From assembly GCA_049487715.1 (NCBI GenBank), contig CP150554.1, forward strand, positions 1 through 64,000: a stretch of 64,000 bases of DNA, written 5' to 3'. How positions within the stretch are numbered: the first letter of the stretch is position 1; the number at the start of each line of letters is the position of its first letter. The stretch comes from Pycnococcus provasolii. Lineage: Eukaryota > Chlorophyta > Pseudoscourfieldiophyceae > Pseudoscourfieldiales. The position numbers and the translations under genes are program-made. This document shows, piece by piece, positions 1 through 9,949 of the stretch. A model generated the notes under the pieces. The model saw only the letters and a program-made list of their open reading frames with translations, was not told where the DNA came from and made no database searches.

Positions 1-288
1 CCCTAACCCTAACCCTAACCCTAACCCTAACCCTAACCCTAACCCTAACCCTAACCCTAACCCTAACCCTAACCCTAACCCTAACCCTAACCCTAACCCT
101 AACCCTAACCCTAACCCTAACCCTAACCCTAACCCTAACCCTAACCCTAACCCTAACCCTAACCCTAACCCTAACCCTAACCCTAACCCTAACCCTAACC
201 CTAACCCTAACCCTAACCCTAACCCTAACTGTAACCCTAATTGTAACCCTAATGTTAACCCTAATTGTAACCCTAATTTTAACCCTAA
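1..288. repeat. Telomere, (CCCTAA)n, with variant repeats at the inner edge
   Basis: Positions 1-228 are 38 exact CCCTAA units, the C-rich strand of a TTAGGG telomere, so position 1 is the chromosome end. From 229 to 288 every second hexamer is a variant (CTGTAA, TTGTAA, TGTTAA, TTGTAA, TTTTAA), each followed by a perfect CCCTAA, which gives a 12-bp period. After 288 the repeat stops abruptly. Confidence 0.99.
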
Positions 289-1759
289 TTGCCAGGCTGG
301 CAGTTTGACGCACATGTTGAAAAAAAAAATTTGCCTCCGGTATGCGGCCGATCGTCGGCCAGTTTCGTGCAGAACGAAGCCAATAACAACAGCCATTTTT
401 TTTGGCAGTTAGGTTTGATTCGAAGCACTCACTCGCGGCACGAGGTTGGTCAAAATGTTAATACTCTTAGCGGAAGGTATTTGCTAATCGATCGCCCCAC
501 GACCGCCTCCACGCCGCCCAAGTCGCGCTCCCTCTCGCGCTGCCGCTCCAAGAACTTCATGACCTTCTCATGCGCTGAGAGGAAGTTCCGCGATGAACTT
601 GTCGGCGACTCCTTTCTGTTTCTTGCCGTTGTGTCGAATTTGTGCTTTCCGTTTTTCTCAATCTTTCGTGTCATAACTATGTATCTAGGTGTTCGTTTGA
701 CTCGATTTTTCGCTCGAACGTTAGCGCTTGAGGTGTTACGAGACACTATACATACAGTTGTTAGCATCTTCAACTTTACATAGTAATGGATAACTTTAAA
801 GTTGTGAAAGAAGCGTAAATCCTTAACATACAATCCTTCCAAGATTCAGACTCTCGAATAACGACCAATCAAGGATCCCCGTTCTATCCTAATCAACAAC
901 AACCAATGAAGGATCCCCTCTCAACCAAATGTGCTTGTTAATATCCTTCGCCTTAATCGCCTACCCGGGTACCCTAACCCCCTCACCGTCTCTTGGTTCT
1001 GGCGGACCACTTGAGCCTTGCAATCCCTTGCACAACTTGTTGTCCCCCGGTCCCCGAAGCGGGGATTTTCCCCGTTACTAATCGAGTAGACCCACTGGGA
1101 TCCCCGGTGGCCCAAGCTTTGGACCCGGGACCTTTTGGTGACCTCCCCCTACTAGTAACTCAACCACTCTTAACAATTTTAGTGGCGTCGTTCCTCCTTG
1201 GAGACAACCTAGGGAGGTTAAGGACTAACCGGTAAAGTTGTCACAAAACATTAAACAAACCCTTAGGTCCGTATACTCCATCAAAGACGAAGCCAACTAT
1301 GACGTATGCATCCGCTGAGAGAAAGAGATGAACAAAAAAAGCGCATTACAAGCCGAGGTGAACACGCAGCGGCATAAGTACATGCACGACCTTTTGGAGC
1401 ACCGCATCCTCGTTAAACATCACAAGGCGAAATTGCGTCTCACACTCAACGCACGGAGCACAGAGGAACACGTATTAGGCTTCAAGCTAAGCCATCACCA
1501 TAGTCCGTGCGACGCTTTACACGTTCTATGCACAGCACGAACACGTAACACATTTACACAGCGCTGACGCCGGCCGACGCCATTGCGAGTTGTTCTGACG
1601 GTCTCATGATGGAGAGGGCAGCAGCCCTACCCGGTAGCAGTAACCCTGGCTATTCTCCACTTTTGGAAAAAACGAGCCCCAAACCTCCGGCCGATTCTGG
1701 AAATTCCCCCGTCGCCACCACCACATTCTTGCGCGTTTTTATTGCTCCCTTTTTCCATC
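289..1759. other. Subtelomeric spacer with no supported gene
   Basis: About 1.5 kb between the telomere and the first gene. The ORFs here are short (about 60-165 codons), overlap on both strands and show no recognisable domain. Roughly 480-620 is more GC-rich and, read on the minus strand, gives a basic, Arg/Glu-rich stretch that could be a decayed coding fragment; 1328-1567 (+) is a similar orphan ORF of 79 codons. An imperfect 21-bp direct repeat containing CAAT(C/G)AAGGATCCCC lies at 860-880 and 898-918. A single telomere-like CCCTAACCC occurs near 972. The final few hundred bases presumably hold the promoter of the TRAPPC8 gene. Confidence 0.6.
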
Positions 1760-4700
1760 ATGGCGAACAACGCCAACCTCGATCGCCTTCTCGAGCTGCG
1801 GTCTTGGGTGGCGTCACATGCGCGTCCGGTGCTTGCCATCCACAGCACACCGGCTGCCAAGGCGCTCTATGCTAGCGCCGGTTGCGCTTTCGCGGCAACG
1901 TCAATGGCTCGACACGCGGCACAGACTTCGCTGAACGTGCCCATTCGCACAGCCTCTGGTGAACCGATTCGCGTGCGTGACTTTGCGGTGCGCGTGCACG
2001 ACATCTCGGACGTGGACTCAGCCACAGCTTCGCCGCCCTTGGATCTGAGGCGCGCGAGTGCAGCAGAAGCGGAGGCGACGCTCGCAAACGCGGCGGCAGA
2101 TGCGGAGGCGGCGGAGGATGCGCCGTGCACACAGCCTAGGCCTGGACCAGCGCTCGCTCTCGCGAAAGGCGTCATTGCAGCCGAGCACGTGCGCGACCCA
2201 AGCGGGGTGGCCACAGTTCTGCCGGTGACTTGGCAAAGTAAGCTCGAACGTGCGGTGAGCATCAGCCTGCAGCACGACCCGCTAAGCGGACTCGACAGAC
2301 CCGTGTGCGTGATCGTCGTACTCGCGGCTGAGGACGTTGGCGACGTGCGCAACGTCGCTAACGTCGTGGGAAAGGCGATGCGTGCGCGGTTCGGACTCGG
2401 GGCAACTACAAGCCCTTTTGGCGCCGCGACACAGAACGACCCGGGAAACGGGAGCGTGCTTATGCAGTTCGTCGTCGTCGCGTCGACGGCAAAGGGTGAC
2501 GCCGCCGCTGACGACGCGATGAATCGCCTTCACGCCACATTTGGACGAGGTTCGTGCGCGACGGTGGTTCCTGGCGACGACGAGTCGCACGGCGCGTTCA
2601 TGAGAAATCACGTCGTCTCCACGCTTCTACCGTACCTTGAGTCGAAGGCGCGCGCCTTGCACCACCACATTTCCAACGCGAGACGAGGACTGCGCAACCA
2701 GCTCCGGGCGCTGTGGTCAGGGCGGTCAACAGGCGCCTCGGATGCCGACGACGCACCCGACGCGGCGGGTGGCGGCAATGGCGGCACGAGTCCTGGTGGC
2801 GCCGCTACAGGCGCCGCAAATTCCAGCGAGAGCCACCTGTACGCGATCGGTACCGTGGAACGCGTGATTGCCGATGCGTGCGACCTGAGCCTAATGCTTG
2901 GCGACGCCGAACAGGCGACAGCGCATGCCAAGGCATTGATGGGGGATGCTCGAACCGACCGCCGTTACTTCGAGTATGCACGCGCATCAGAGCGCTGTGG
3001 CATGGCGCGCCTGCTCGCGTGGACTCCCGTTGAAGTTCCAGCATCGACGTCAGCATCTCCAACGATGGCAGACGGAGCGCACATGCGCGAACTGGCTGCT
3101 CGGAGTGCCGCAAGCGCGCTTCTCAGACTAAGAGAGGCAGAGTCGAACTTTCGCGACGCACAGACTGCGTACGCGAGACTTTCCCTTCCGCGCTGGTCAA
3201 CGCGAATCGCGCTGTTCCTGAATCGTACGCTGCGCTGCCATGCCGGCGGCGGCGACAGCCGTACGTACGAGGGCGCGACGCCCTGGAATGGGATGGTGAT
3301 GCGAGGCACCGTTGCCGTTCCGTGCGACGACATCGCAAGCGACGGGGGAGCCGCCGCATCGGCCGCGGGCGACGGTGCGCTTGTCACGGACGCCGAGGCT
3401 TCGGCAGCGCTCGTCAGAGCGAGCTACGACGAAGTGCCGCTCGTGGCGGGTATGCTACTTGAGGCAAGTGCGCGTGGGAGCATCGACGGCCCGCCGACAA
3501 GTGTTGAGGCGACGGCAATGTCACCGCGAGGGCCCGCGTGGCGATCGCATGCCATGAACACGAAAAAGTCGGCATTCCACCTCGTGCTCGCGGGGCATCG
3601 CTATTCGCAGGGCTCGTGCTTCACAAGGGCTGCTCGATGCCATACGATTGCACTGCAACACTATGAGAGCGTCGATGTACCGTACGGCTCGAGCAGGTGG
3701 CAAGGCGGTGCGGTGCGTATGGATCGTTTGCGAGGTATGTCATGCCGATTTGCCAGCCTTGAAGCCGGGTTCGCGCGACGACGCGCCGGCGCCGCGAGGG
3801 CCGACGACGAATCGGCCGACGCACTGACCGCCGAGTCAACGTCGGCAGCGATGGCTGCTTGGGAGTTCGCGAGAGATGTGGCTGGTACCGAGCCGCCTGG
3901 CCTTGCGGAAGATCACGACACGGGCTTTCGACGCGTTGCGGCTGTCAGCGCGAGCCAAAGCCTTTCGCCGCATCCCACCAACGCCACTGCCGTGAGCGAG
4001 CTTCTCGAGTGTACGATATCAGCGCGTGTGCGCGGTTGCCTCGCTGCACATCGACGATGGGGGTTCGCTCGCGACCACCTGATGTCCAGCCTCGCACGAC
4101 TCACCGTGGCTCTCGGCAAGCATGGCGTCGTCGCAACCACGTCACATGTTCAGGATGCTTCCCCTCTCGTGCAGATGGCGGGGGTGTACTACCTTTCCGT
4201 GCTGCTCAGCACCACTGGTTTTGTCAGCGAGCATATCGGACCAGATACAAGTGGTTTCGGATCCGCTTCAACGCCTTCGGGTGCTGCTGCGGCGACGCCG
4301 GTAGCGCCCCCCGCATCGTCGGAACGCGCGCACGGCGGGCTATGGGACGAGCTTGCCGAAGCGTGTCGATCTTCGCGCGAAGCATGCGGCGCTTCAGGCG
4401 ACGGCGGCATTCCCTTCATCTCCTCGCTGAGCGTGCCGTTGTTCGACGCCGTGAGTGTCGAGCTCACGTGTCGGGGCGTTGTTGCAAGCATTTGTGACGG
4501 AGAAGATGGCGTCCCTTCGCCCAGCGCGACGGATTCGTGGGATGCTGTCAGCGCGGCACTGGGCCAGCCGGCGGGAGAGCTAACAGCTGCGACGCGTGCG
4601 TGCGGCCCCCTTGCTCTTGCCATAGACCCCAGTGGTGGCAGCGCTGGTGGCGACAGCGACGCCACGAGCCGGTCCGCTTCCACAAATTGGCTCGATGCGA

Positions 4701-6343
4701 GCGGCGTGCAGCTCGAGAAGCAGTGGGGTTCGACCGAATCTGCATCGTTCGATGCCGGAACAAGTGCAGGCGGTGCATCCACATCTGGCGATGCGTCTCC
4801 TTCCATCACTCGCGGATGGTCCGCACACGCTTCGGCGTGCGCGGACGAGGTTGTGACGGTTGCCGTGAGCGTCTACAACCCACTCACCGTCGCGGTGACA
4901 CTTGGTCGCATTTTGCCGCGTCTGGAGATTTTGGCCGAAGACCATGGTTCGGGAAGTGCCATCGGTGAGTGCGAGCCCGTCGGCAGTGTGACGCTGCCTC
5001 CCAAGGGTCGACATCGGCTGACGCTGCGCGTTGCATGCAAGCGCCGTGGTCTTCTTCGCGTGCGGGGAATAGCTTACACGCTGGCGCGCGGCGACGTCGA
5101 ATTTGCGGCAAGCTATGCGAGCTTTGTCACCCTGCCCGGCTGCGAGGGCACACGTGTTGCAGCCGCAGGCGATCGTGTGGAGGATATCTTAGCGTACGTA
5201 GAGCGATGCAAGGAAAATCCACGCGCGGCTGCAGCGGCATGCGCTCGTGCTGGCATTCCCATCTGTGCCTTCGTGGACGCTCCCGGGTGCATGGATGCGC
5301 CGTCTTCGTGTCACGAACTGAGTGCCTGGCAGGCATCGCTTGTATCCCGCGCGGACGCCGAAGCAGCTGCGCTGGCGGCGGAGGCGTCCCGCGTCGCGGA
5401 CGCTGCTCAAGGCTCACTTGCCGCGCGCAGGCGCAAACCAAACGACGCGGTGCAGGCTCGTCGCGACGACGAGGTTCGCGCGCGGCTGAGACACCTCACC
5501 GTTCGTGTCGTGGATGGAAGTCCTCGCGTCGCGGTCACATTGGATGTTAGCGCGGACGCCGCTTCGGATGGCGAAGTTCGCGTTGGCTCGTTTCGCCTCA
5601 CGAATGTGGGCAATTCGCCGGTGACGAGTCTGCGACTTGCGTGGGCGCCGTTCGAGATGCTTGTACCTCTCGGTGCAGATGGCGAATCGCCCGAAACGTC
5701 CATTTCAAGATTTGCCAACGCTGACGGTGTGGCTGCGGGAGCACTTCTTTTGGAGGACGATAAGCTTGATGCCGGAGCATCGCGCGAAATTCCAGTAGTT
5801 GCGCACCTGTCGGCGTCGTCGTCGTGCCTACAAGCGGCAGTTGCTTACACAGGAGCACCATCGTCAGGCTTCGTTTCACGTACCAGTCTTGTGACTCGCG
5901 CGTGGGAGTTGGCTCTGACAAGCATAAGCGCGACTGTCACACCTCTGGTAGCTGGACCTGGTGGCACTGGGCCTCGCGTTTTGCACGTGGATATCACGAA
6001 GCGAGAAGGAGGGGCAGGGGAAGCAGCGATGGCGGCTGACTTTGACGTGCACAGTGTCTGGCTGGCGAGCGGCGATACCTGTGCGTCGTCGTCGGGAGTC
6101 ACTGGAGTGCCATGCACGCTACCTGCGGACGGATCCACGAGTCTCGTCGCGGTATGCGGCGACGTCGACGGCGAGCGGCCGAAGCAGGATCAGCCGCAGC
6201 CGCGTAACGACAGTCGCCTTGTGAAGCATTTCGTGCGCGCGAGATGCACAAAGGACGGCGATGATGTGCTCCATGCTGTGCAGTGGAGGAGTGGCACTAG
6301 GAGCGGTTGCACGCTTGCCGTGGCAAGACCGGCGGCGTTGTAG
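1760..6343 (+). CDS. TRAPPC8: TRAPPC8 / Trs85-like subunit of the TRAPP III complex
   Basis: A 1527-residue protein in one exon. TRAPPC8 is the signature subunit of TRAPP III, a Rab1-activating tethering complex of the early secretory pathway and autophagy. Family-specific segments appear in order: the N-terminal region with PVCVIVVLAAEDVGDVRN, where homologues have a conserved hydrophobic strand; a helical block around residues 285-420 where the family's pattern of full-length helix, basic linker, MLGD and tandem Y-x-x-A is visible (DLSLMLGDAEQA, RRYFEYARASERCGM); and the motif HLVLAGHRYSQGSCFTRAARC near residue 605. The C-terminal third is beta-rich, as expected for the Ig-like regions of large TRAPP subunits. 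Low-complexity Ala/Gly/Ser inserts enlarge it. The frame is open from a TTG at 1742, but the ATG at 1760 (CATCATGGCG) is the credible start. Assignment is by remembered family motifs and is fairly secure. Confidence 0.85.
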   Translation: MANNANLDRLLELRSWVASHARPVLAIHSTPAAKALYASAGCAFAATSMARHAAQTSLNVPIRTASGEPIRVRDFAVRVHDISDVDSATASPPLDLRRASAAEAEATLANAAADAEAAEDAPCTQPRPGPALALAKGVIAAEHVRDPSGVATVLPVTWQSKLERAVSISLQHDPLSGLDRPVCVIVVLAAEDVGDVRNVANVVGKAMRARFGLGATTSPFGAATQNDPGNGSVLMQFVVVASTAKGDAAADDAMNRLHATFGRGSCATVVPGDDESHGAFMRNHVVSTLLPYLESKARALHHHISNARRGLRNQLRALWSGRSTGASDADDAPDAAGGGNGGTSPGGAATGAANSSESHLYAIGTVERVIADACDLSLMLGDAEQATAHAKALMGDARTDRRYFEYARASERCGMARLLAWTPVEVPASTSASPTMADGAHMRELAARSAASALLRLREAESNFRDAQTAYARLSLPRWSTRIALFLNRTLRCHAGGGDSRTYEGATPWNGMVMRGTVAVPCDDIASDGGAAASAAGDGALVTDAEASAALVRASYDEVPLVAGMLLEASARGSIDGPPTSVEATAMSPRGPAWRSHAMNTKKSAFHLVLAGHRYSQGSCFTRAARCHTIALQHYESVDVPYGSSRWQGGAVRMDRLRGMSCRFASLEAGFARRRAGAARADDESADALTAESTSAAMAAWEFARDVAGTEPPGLAEDHDTGFRRVAAVSASQSLSPHPTNATAVSELLECTISARVRGCLAAHRRWGFARDHLMSSLARLTVALGKHGVVATTSHVQDASPLVQMAGVYYLSVLLSTTGFVSEHIGPDTSGFGSASTPSGAAAATPVAPPASSERAHGGLWDELAEACRSSREACGASGDGGIPFISSLSVPLFDAVSVELTCRGVVASICDGEDGVPSPSATDSWDAVSAALGQPAGELTAATRACGPLALAIDPSGGSAGGDSDATSRSASTNWLDASGVQLEKQWGSTESASFDAGTSAGGASTSGDASPSITRGWSAHASACADEVVTVAVSVYNPLTVAVTLGRILPRLEILAEDHGSGSAIGECEPVGSVTLPPKGRHRLTLRVACKRRGLLRVRGIAYTLARGDVEFAASYASFVTLPGCEGTRVAAAGDRVEDILAYVERCKENPRAAAAACARAGIPICAFVDAPGCMDAPSSCHELSAWQASLVSRADAEAAALAAEASRVADAAQGSLAARRRKPNDAVQARRDDEVRARLRHLTVRVVDGSPRVAVTLDVSADAASDGEVRVGSFRLTNVGNSPVTSLRLAWAPFEMLVPLGADGESPETSISRFANADGVAAGALLLEDDKLDAGASREIPVVAHLSASSSCLQAAVAYTGAPSSGFVSRTSLVTRAWELALTSISATVTPLVAGPGGTGPRVLHVDITKREGGAGEAAMAADFDVHSVWLASGDTCASSSGVTGVPCTLPADGSTSLVAVCGDVDGERPKQDQPQPRNDSRLVKHFVRARCTKDGDDVLHAVQWRSGTRSGCTLAVARPAAL

Positions 6344-6800
6344 ATAATTTCAATAGATGTAGAAAGTTGAGATCCCTCATTCAGTAATGAAGTGTACTTT
6401 ACTCTGTCCAGCGTGTCGTCCATTCACACCATTCACTTTCACCATTCAACCCCATTCACCGGTGCCATTCACTGCGCGTTTTTGTACATTGCGCAGGTGA
6501 TTTCGAAGGTTGTATCACTCTATCAGGGCGTTTTGGTTGGCGTAGAAAGGGCTCAGGTTGCGACTTGTTTTCGTTGATGTTGTCGAGGTTATGAAGAAGA
6601 GAACTTTGTTTGTCAACTTTACAATTCTCTTATCAACATTCAACTAACCCCAGTTTTTTAATTTTTTTTAGGACCACTGGTTATCTGGGCAACAGCCGTC
6701 AAAAAATACATCATTCTTCTCATTTTTGAAATGCACCAACTCCATATCAATTCATGCCCAAAACATTGCTAGCATTTCAACTTCTTTCACTTGTTTCGTT
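6344..6800. other. Convergent intergenic spacer with CATTCAC repeats
   Basis: This AT-rich spacer lies between the 3' ends of the TRAPPC8 and RWP-RK genes. Five copies of CATTCA(C/A) occur at 6421, 6430, 6443, 6453 and 6466, spaced 9, 13, 10 and 13 bp. Further on there are poly-T tracts (about 6653-6670) suited to 3'-UTR and polyadenylation signals of the flanking genes. No coding sequence or telomere-type repeat is seen. Confidence 0.6.
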
Positions 6801-8681
6801 TTAGTCGCCAATTCGCACCTGCTGACTCATGCGTAGTCGCAGATGCCCGCTGCGGATACCCTTGTCACGCCCTGCCCATGCCTCGATGAGGTCCGTATCG
6901 TCGCTCAGGAGCACCCACTCGCCGTCTGCATCCTGATACTTGAGGCGCATGCGACAATCGTAGGACATGCGAAATCGCTGCTTTGCCGAGGCAAGCAGCG
7001 CTCGGTACGAGAGCGCGTCGTCTTGCTGCATGCGCAGCTTCACAACGTCGTCGCCGTATTCCACCTTCACCATACTGATCTTATCGTCATGAACGCCTGC
7101 CGCGGCAACCATAACGGCTTTTCCATTGCGGATTGCGCCTCTGCTGTCGAAGATTGGGTTAGCAAACTCCTCCTTCGTTGTTTTGTTGCCGTTGCCATCC
7201 ATCACCCTTGTCGTGTCATCCGCCGAGTCGCTGGCGGGTGTATTGAGTCTCGTAACTGCCTGCGGACTGTCCGTGCCTGGGCGGCGCGCGCTCGACATGA
7301 TTCCGTTTTCAGTCGGGCTTTTGTCGTCATCTCGGTTGTTCATGTTCACCTTCGCGTGCACCTTTGAGGATGCGCGAGGCAGGTCACTGTTCGCCGGACC
7401 GTCAGCCGCGGCGTGCGCCTCCGAAACGAGCGCCTGGAAGTGGTTCTCGCCTCTCATGCTCATGCCGACCACGTTCGGGTCACCTTTGGAGGAAGCCTGC
7501 CTCACGAGAGACGAGTCCATCAATGCACTCGCGGATGCGCCGCGGCTGACTGCCGCCATGGTCAGAGCCGCCGCGTTCTCCCCCGTCGTGCATCCCGTGG
7601 CATTTCGAAGCTGCTCCACGCACCTTGCGACGGAGAAAACCTTGCGATGTGGCCAGCGCTTGATTCCGTGTGCTCGGCACATGCGCTTAAGGCTCGTCGT
7701 TCCCACACCAAGACGAGCTGCAGCCTCCTTGAGACGGTATGCGAACAGGCTTTGCAGAGCCTGCAGCTGCTTCGCGCGTTCCTCCTTGTCGACGGGAACG
7801 CGTGCCATCTCCGTGGCATCTGGACTCATCTCGCTGTCACCGCCTCTCGTCGTGAGCGTTTCTCCGCTGCGATTCGAAGTGATCGTGCCGTTGGTGAAGT
7901 GGCTCCCCCCTCGCGTGCTGTCCCCAGCGGCAAACTTGACAACTCCTTGCTGATGGTGGGCGCTGAGCCCGCCACCTCCGTGCACGGTACCCTCCATCGA
8001 AGGTACACCGTGCACCTGTCTCGAATTCTGCAGAGCTGCCGTGACGTACTGGTACGCTCCGTGAGCACTCCCCTCGAGGTTCACTTGGTGCTGCACGTTT
8101 GCAGCGGCAAGTTGCTGCTGCTGTTGGTGGAGCTGGAGCTGGAGCTGGTGCTGCTGATGGTGCTGGTGTGCGGCCGCCGCCTGCGAGTCGACGCAGAGCC
8201 CTAGCGTGTGCGCCGCGAAGTTAAAACCTTGCAGCGTATTCGTAGGTTGCTGATGTTGATGGTGGTGGTGACCGTACACCATGCCGTTCATATCCTGACT
8301 CGTGCTCGGGTGTGGTGGTGGTGGAGGTGGTGGTGGTTGTTGTTGCCCTCCTCCTCCCGCCGCCGCCACCGCCGCTGCAGCTGCACGATACTGCTCGGGC
8401 TGCTGCTGGTATAGCTGCTGCTGCATCTGCGCGGCCGCCGCCGCCGCCGCCGCCGCCGCCGCGTGAGTCGAAGCCTGGAGGTACTCTGCCTTTGGAGCGT
8501 ACGTCACTTGCCGAGGCTGTGCAGCAGCCTGGTACGCTCCGAGGTGGCCGTCGCTGTCAGGGAGCGCCGCCGCGCTTGACGGTGGGACACCTGCGGCAGC
8601 GTCCGCGTCCGCCGCCGCGTCGTCGGGAAGCAGCAAGGCATCAAACTTGTGAAAGTCAACGTATGCATCGTTGTTGTCCAT
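6801..8681 (-). CDS. RWP-RK / PB1 (NIN-like) transcription factor
   Basis: A 626-residue protein. Residues 1-290 are low complexity: an Ala run (about 74-84), Gln/His-rich stretches (86-97, 137-145, 172-190) and a Pro run (116-123). An RWP-RK DNA-binding domain spans about 300-358, with the helix-turn-helix portion LKEAAARLGVGTTSLKRMCR followed by the signature in the form RWPHRK. A PB1 interaction domain occupies about 534-620 (MVKVEYGDDVVKLRM at its start, acidic DDTDLIEAW near its end). RWP-RK plus PB1 is the NIN-like protein layout, whose members (NIT2, NLPs) act in nitrate signalling in green algae and plants. The GAF-like N-terminal domain of classical NLPs is not visible; Gln/Ala-rich sequence replaces it. 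The gene converges with TRAPPC8 and diverges from the ankyrin gene. A nitrogen role is inference. Confidence 0.9.
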   Translation of the reverse strand: MDNNDAYVDFHKFDALLLPDDAAADADAAAGVPPSSAAALPDSDGHLGAYQAAAQPRQVTYAPKAEYLQASTHAAAAAAAAAAAQMQQQLYQQQPEQYRAAAAAVAAAGGGGQQQPPPPPPPPHPSTSQDMNGMVYGHHHHQHQQPTNTLQGFNFAAHTLGLCVDSQAAAAHQHHQQHQLQLQLHQQQQQLAAANVQHQVNLEGSAHGAYQYVTAALQNSRQVHGVPSMEGTVHGGGGLSAHHQQGVVKFAAGDSTRGGSHFTNGTITSNRSGETLTTRGGDSEMSPDATEMARVPVDKEERAKQLQALQSLFAYRLKEAAARLGVGTTSLKRMCRAHGIKRWPHRKVFSVARCVEQLRNATGCTTGENAAALTMAAVSRGASASALMDSSLVRQASSKGDPNVVGMSMRGENHFQALVSEAHAAADGPANSDLPRASSKVHAKVNMNNRDDDKSPTENGIMSSARRPGTDSPQAVTRLNTPASDSADDTTRVMDGNGNKTTKEEFANPIFDSRGAIRNGKAVMVAAAGVHDDKISMVKVEYGDDVVKLRMQQDDALSYRALLASAKQRFRMSYDCRMRLKYQDADGEWVLLSDDTDLIEAWAGRDKGIRSGHLRLRMSQQVRIGD

Positions 8682-9949
8682 CTCTTACGTTTCAGTTGTT
8701 ATTGGATTCGCCGCCCCAGAAGAGAGATCTTCGTTTCCCCTTGATTTGGCAACAAAACGTTTCTCTGTTTTTTTTTGCCTGTTTCGTTTTGGTTTGACGA
8801 GGGTTGTCCGTACCGTTGCTCCTTGCTGACAACGGTGCGTGCTGTCGCTGTGTTATGGCGCACACACAACGACGTCGACGTCCGTCCTGCGCGCAGGAAC
8901 GAGGAGGGGTGGCGACTCGTCCGTGCGTGCTGTGCGTCGAAGTAAGTTGGTGGAGGGCGAGGCCGGTGGGTGGGTGGCTGGTGGGTGGCACCCGGCCTGG
9001 CCTGTAGCAGTGTAGCCCTGCAGCGGTGGTCACTGGACTACAGCGGTGAAAACGCAAAGCGGAGAAAGGTGTTTTTCCACCGCTCGCACCCCTGGCCACC
9101 TTTCGCCGCCTACGCGCTGCTAGAAGGTGACGACACATCGCCGACTAGGCCTTGTGGAGAAATTGGTCGAGCATTTTTTCTGAGCAAGTCCATGGGAACC
9201 GTGCCTTGTCACAAGGTTGCCACAGTTTGTGACGAAGCTTTTCTTCGACGTTAACCCTTTCAGAGAGTGTGGGAAATTATGCTCCAGGAGCAATCTCTGT
9301 CCAACGACCAATTTCTGCAATTCCTCACACGGTCACACCCATGTCCTGAGCTTGGACCATCGGATTGACTCTCTGTGCAACGTTTCAAGGGTCAAATTAT
9401 GCTCTCCCTTTTTTGCGTAAAAACAAGGGTAAAAAATGGAATAAATTGAGATGTGATATGGCTGACTTACGAGCGGAAAGACGATGATGCCCATTTCCTG
9501 TACAAGAGGTTCCCATCGACCAAGTGCAGCGACCATTCGACCTCAGGGTGGTTAGTTTGACCAAAATGTTTAAGTCGGGATTGCCCATTTTGGTTGGCAA
9601 TACTGGGACATAAGTGGGCCAAGAGGGCCTAGAGCTGAAACCCCCCAATTGTTGGGGGCATTCCCCCTCCTCGACCTTTCCCCTCGACCTGATCCTGATG
9701 TCCCTCCCTCTTAGTCCCTTGCCGGTGACGCTTTAGACACTACGTAACACCTCTACGTACAGTAACATGGACACCGTTAACCCCCAAAAAAAGTTTACGA
9801 CTCTTCGTGATTTCCCCTCCCAACCTGACAGGGTACAGCTGGTCGAATCCCGGGGGATCGTTGACCGCTCTCGACCCTTAAGGCTGTAAGGGCTGTCCCT
9901 CGCTTTTACGTGGTGCGATAATAGGGCTCCACACGCACTCTCGTAGTGC
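8682..9949. other. Divergent promoter spacer (1.27 kb), no gene seen
   Basis: The spacer lies between the start of the RWP-RK gene (minus strand) and the start of the ankyrin gene (plus strand), the longest divergent spacer after the subtelomere. It holds only short overlapping ORFs without domains. The first 100 bp next to the RWP-RK start are T-rich on the plus strand. Unlike most start-containing spacers in this window it contains no TTAGGG-type tract. Confidence 0.6.

Noticed and set aside
450-842. 130-codon minus-strand ORF in the subtelomere
   Set aside because: Partly coding-like and Arg/Glu-rich in the GC-rich part, but no domain, no companion signals, and AT-rich ends; at most a decayed fragment.
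9841-9870. GGTCGAATCCCGG as a tRNA T-arm
   Set aside because: It lacks GTTC and I could not fit a cloverleaf with acceptor and anticodon stems around it; no tRNA was found in any spacer.
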